Part shown: positions 62,808 through 64,000 of the stretch, piece after piece | Layout: each line of letters begins with the position of its first letter | Position numbering within the stretch: the first letter of the stretch is position 1 | From: Stramonita haemastoma | Lineage: Eukaryota; Mollusca; Gastropoda; Neogastropoda; Muricidae | Direction: 5' to 3' | NCBI GenBank assembly: GCA_030674155.1 | Contig: CM060325.1 | Coordinates: forward strand, 13,116,995 to 13,180,994 | Length of the DNA stretch: 64,000 nucleotides | Translations under genes and position numbers: made by a program | Notes under the pieces: model-generated | Told to the model about the DNA's origin: nothing | Database searches by the model: none | The model's input: only the letters and a program-made list of their open reading frames with translations

Positions 62808-63035
62808 ATTTATTTATTAATTTTATTCTTTTATATCAAAGATAATGGAATAAGCATTCATATGCTTTTTTGCATCCAGTCCCTGTGTGTATGCAGTTTT
62901 GTGAATGTCATCTGTTCCCACCAGCACACGATGGCCTACTCTTATGAAAAGCGGAACAGGATTTAACGTGTGCACAAGATGTTCTGTTGCGTTTGCACAC
63001 GGGGCCTTGGTTTAGAGTCTCATCCGGAGGACTAT
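62808..63035 (-). mobile_element. SINE family A, 3' two-thirds
   Basis: TTATTAATTTTATTC tail, GATAATGGAATAAGCATTCA and GGCCTACTCTTATGAAAAGC, up to CTCATCCGGAGGACT. The head is missing. Confidence 0.9.
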
Positions 63036-63440
63036 ATTGGGTATGTTAGTGTCATCTGATGGTCCATGCCACTGGCCATAGCTGGCCTACTCTTCTTTGA
63101 AAGGTGGATAGGATTGGTAGTGTGTAAGGAAGATGTGCCCATGATCTTGGTTTGTAGTCTTGTATTCATAAAAGATTTTTTTTTTTAATAGTGAAAGCCT
63201 TCAAGGGGATTTGAAGTGTGTATAGAAGATGTGCACATGATCATGGTTTGTAGTCTTGTATTCATGAAAGACTGTTCAAAACTAGTGAAAGCCTACAAGG
63301 GAAATTGAGTCAGAATCAACGTTGACTCCAGAAGAAAAACCCCTGTGAACAGGCAATTCAGCATGGATTCAAACCTGTGACCACAGTATTTGCCTCTATC
63401 ATGAGTGTGACACTGTGACAGCCTAACCACTTTCCTCTTC
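63036..63440 (-). mobile_element. diverged SINE-like element with internal duplication
   Basis: GGCCTACTCTTCTTTGAAAG, GTTGACTCCAGAAGAAAAAC and a degraded head near 63415-63440 follow SINE order. A unit of about 110 bases (GATCTTGGTTTGTAGTCTTG, then ATTCATAAAAGA) is present twice, at about 63130-63205 and 63215-63290. Confidence 0.55.
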
Positions 63441-63773
63441 CACCCCCATTATTGCATTATACCACACTGTTCAGCCATAATCAACAGCTTGTTAACATTA
63501 TCACAAAACCCTCAGCCAGTGACATCTGAATTGCCAGCATCTGTTGTAGGCAATAGCTTATATATTGTGAACAGTTAAAATATGATTTGTGTTGTTGCCA
63601 AGGTTAGTGCATGCATACTATGTATATATGTCACGTGTATACTACATAAAAAGACCTGTTGGTGTAATTGATGTATGAAAACCATTGTTTTTGAACTTGT
63701 GGCCTATTTAGAGAAGTTAGTTGTGTGCATGGGCATTGACCATTGTGTGTGGATTTTATCTATTCTTTTTAAG

Positions 63774-64000
63774 TTTGTTTTTTTATTCTTTTATTTTGAG
63801 GATAATGGACTAAACACTCTTGCTTTTTTACATCCAGTCTCCATGTGTATGCAGTTTTGTAAATTTTGCCATCATTTCCCACTGTCACACAATGGCCTAC
63901 TCCAAAAAGCAGAACAGGTTTTAATGTGCGTGCAAGATGTTGTGTGTGTGTTCGCAGACAAGAGCTCAGTTTATAGTCTTATTAGTGTCTTGTGTGTGTG
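63774..64000 (-). mobile_element. SINE family A, cut by the window end
   Basis: GAGGATAATGGACTAAACAC, CAATGGCCTACTCCAAAAAG and GTGCGTGCAAGATGTTGTGT follow the family order. The head would lie beyond 64000. Confidence 0.85.

Overview
The window is animal nuclear DNA. It has interrupted coding sequence with GT/AG introns, abundant (CA)n, (CT)n and tetranucleotide microsatellites, and many non-LTR retrotransposon, SINE and DNA-transposon copies. The repeat style (tRNA-headed SINEs, a 5S-rRNA-headed SINE, TTAA-flanked MITEs) and a PAN-type secreted protein fit a lophotrochozoan, most likely a gastropod mollusc. That placement is inference, because no marker gene fixes the species.

One gene dominates. 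A ZCCHC14 orthologue lies on the + strand from 12689 to 37880 in 13 coding exons. The exons encode, in order, the conserved ZCCHC2/ZCCHC14 N-terminal region, a PX-like domain split over exons 3-7, a polyQ/proline linker, a SAM domain split over exons 10-11, a long low-complexity region, and a C-terminal CCHC zinc knuckle. Splice phases match at every junction except around exon 12. There the reading frame slips by one base in a C-rich run, and a compensating slip is needed at the exon 12/13 border. A 3' UTR of about 3.9 kb may end at an AATAAA near 41757.

Left flank (1-12688): a minus-strand first exon of a secreted PAN-like protein (5092-5476); a LINE reverse-transcriptase remnant nested in a CACCA-type satellite (3133-5067); several SINE copies; and a 5S-rRNA-derived SINE (10241-10520).

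Introns: a pogo-like element with a truncated transposase (22113-22867), a piggyBac-like TTAA element (23563-24680), two further MITEs (16977-17477 and 18853-19287), a 23-bp minisatellite directly after exon 9, (GT)n tracts on both sides of exon 10, and in intron 11 a CR1/L2-like LINE with an open RT reading frame (about 33663-35208) inserted in an older SINE.

Right flank (41763-64000): no convincing gene, apart from a possible short exon at 62009-62073 directly after a 48/56-bp minisatellite. The rest is SINEs, microsatellites and degenerate tandem repeats. At least fifteen copies of one tRNA-headed SINE family are spread over the window, and several of them sit inside simple repeats.
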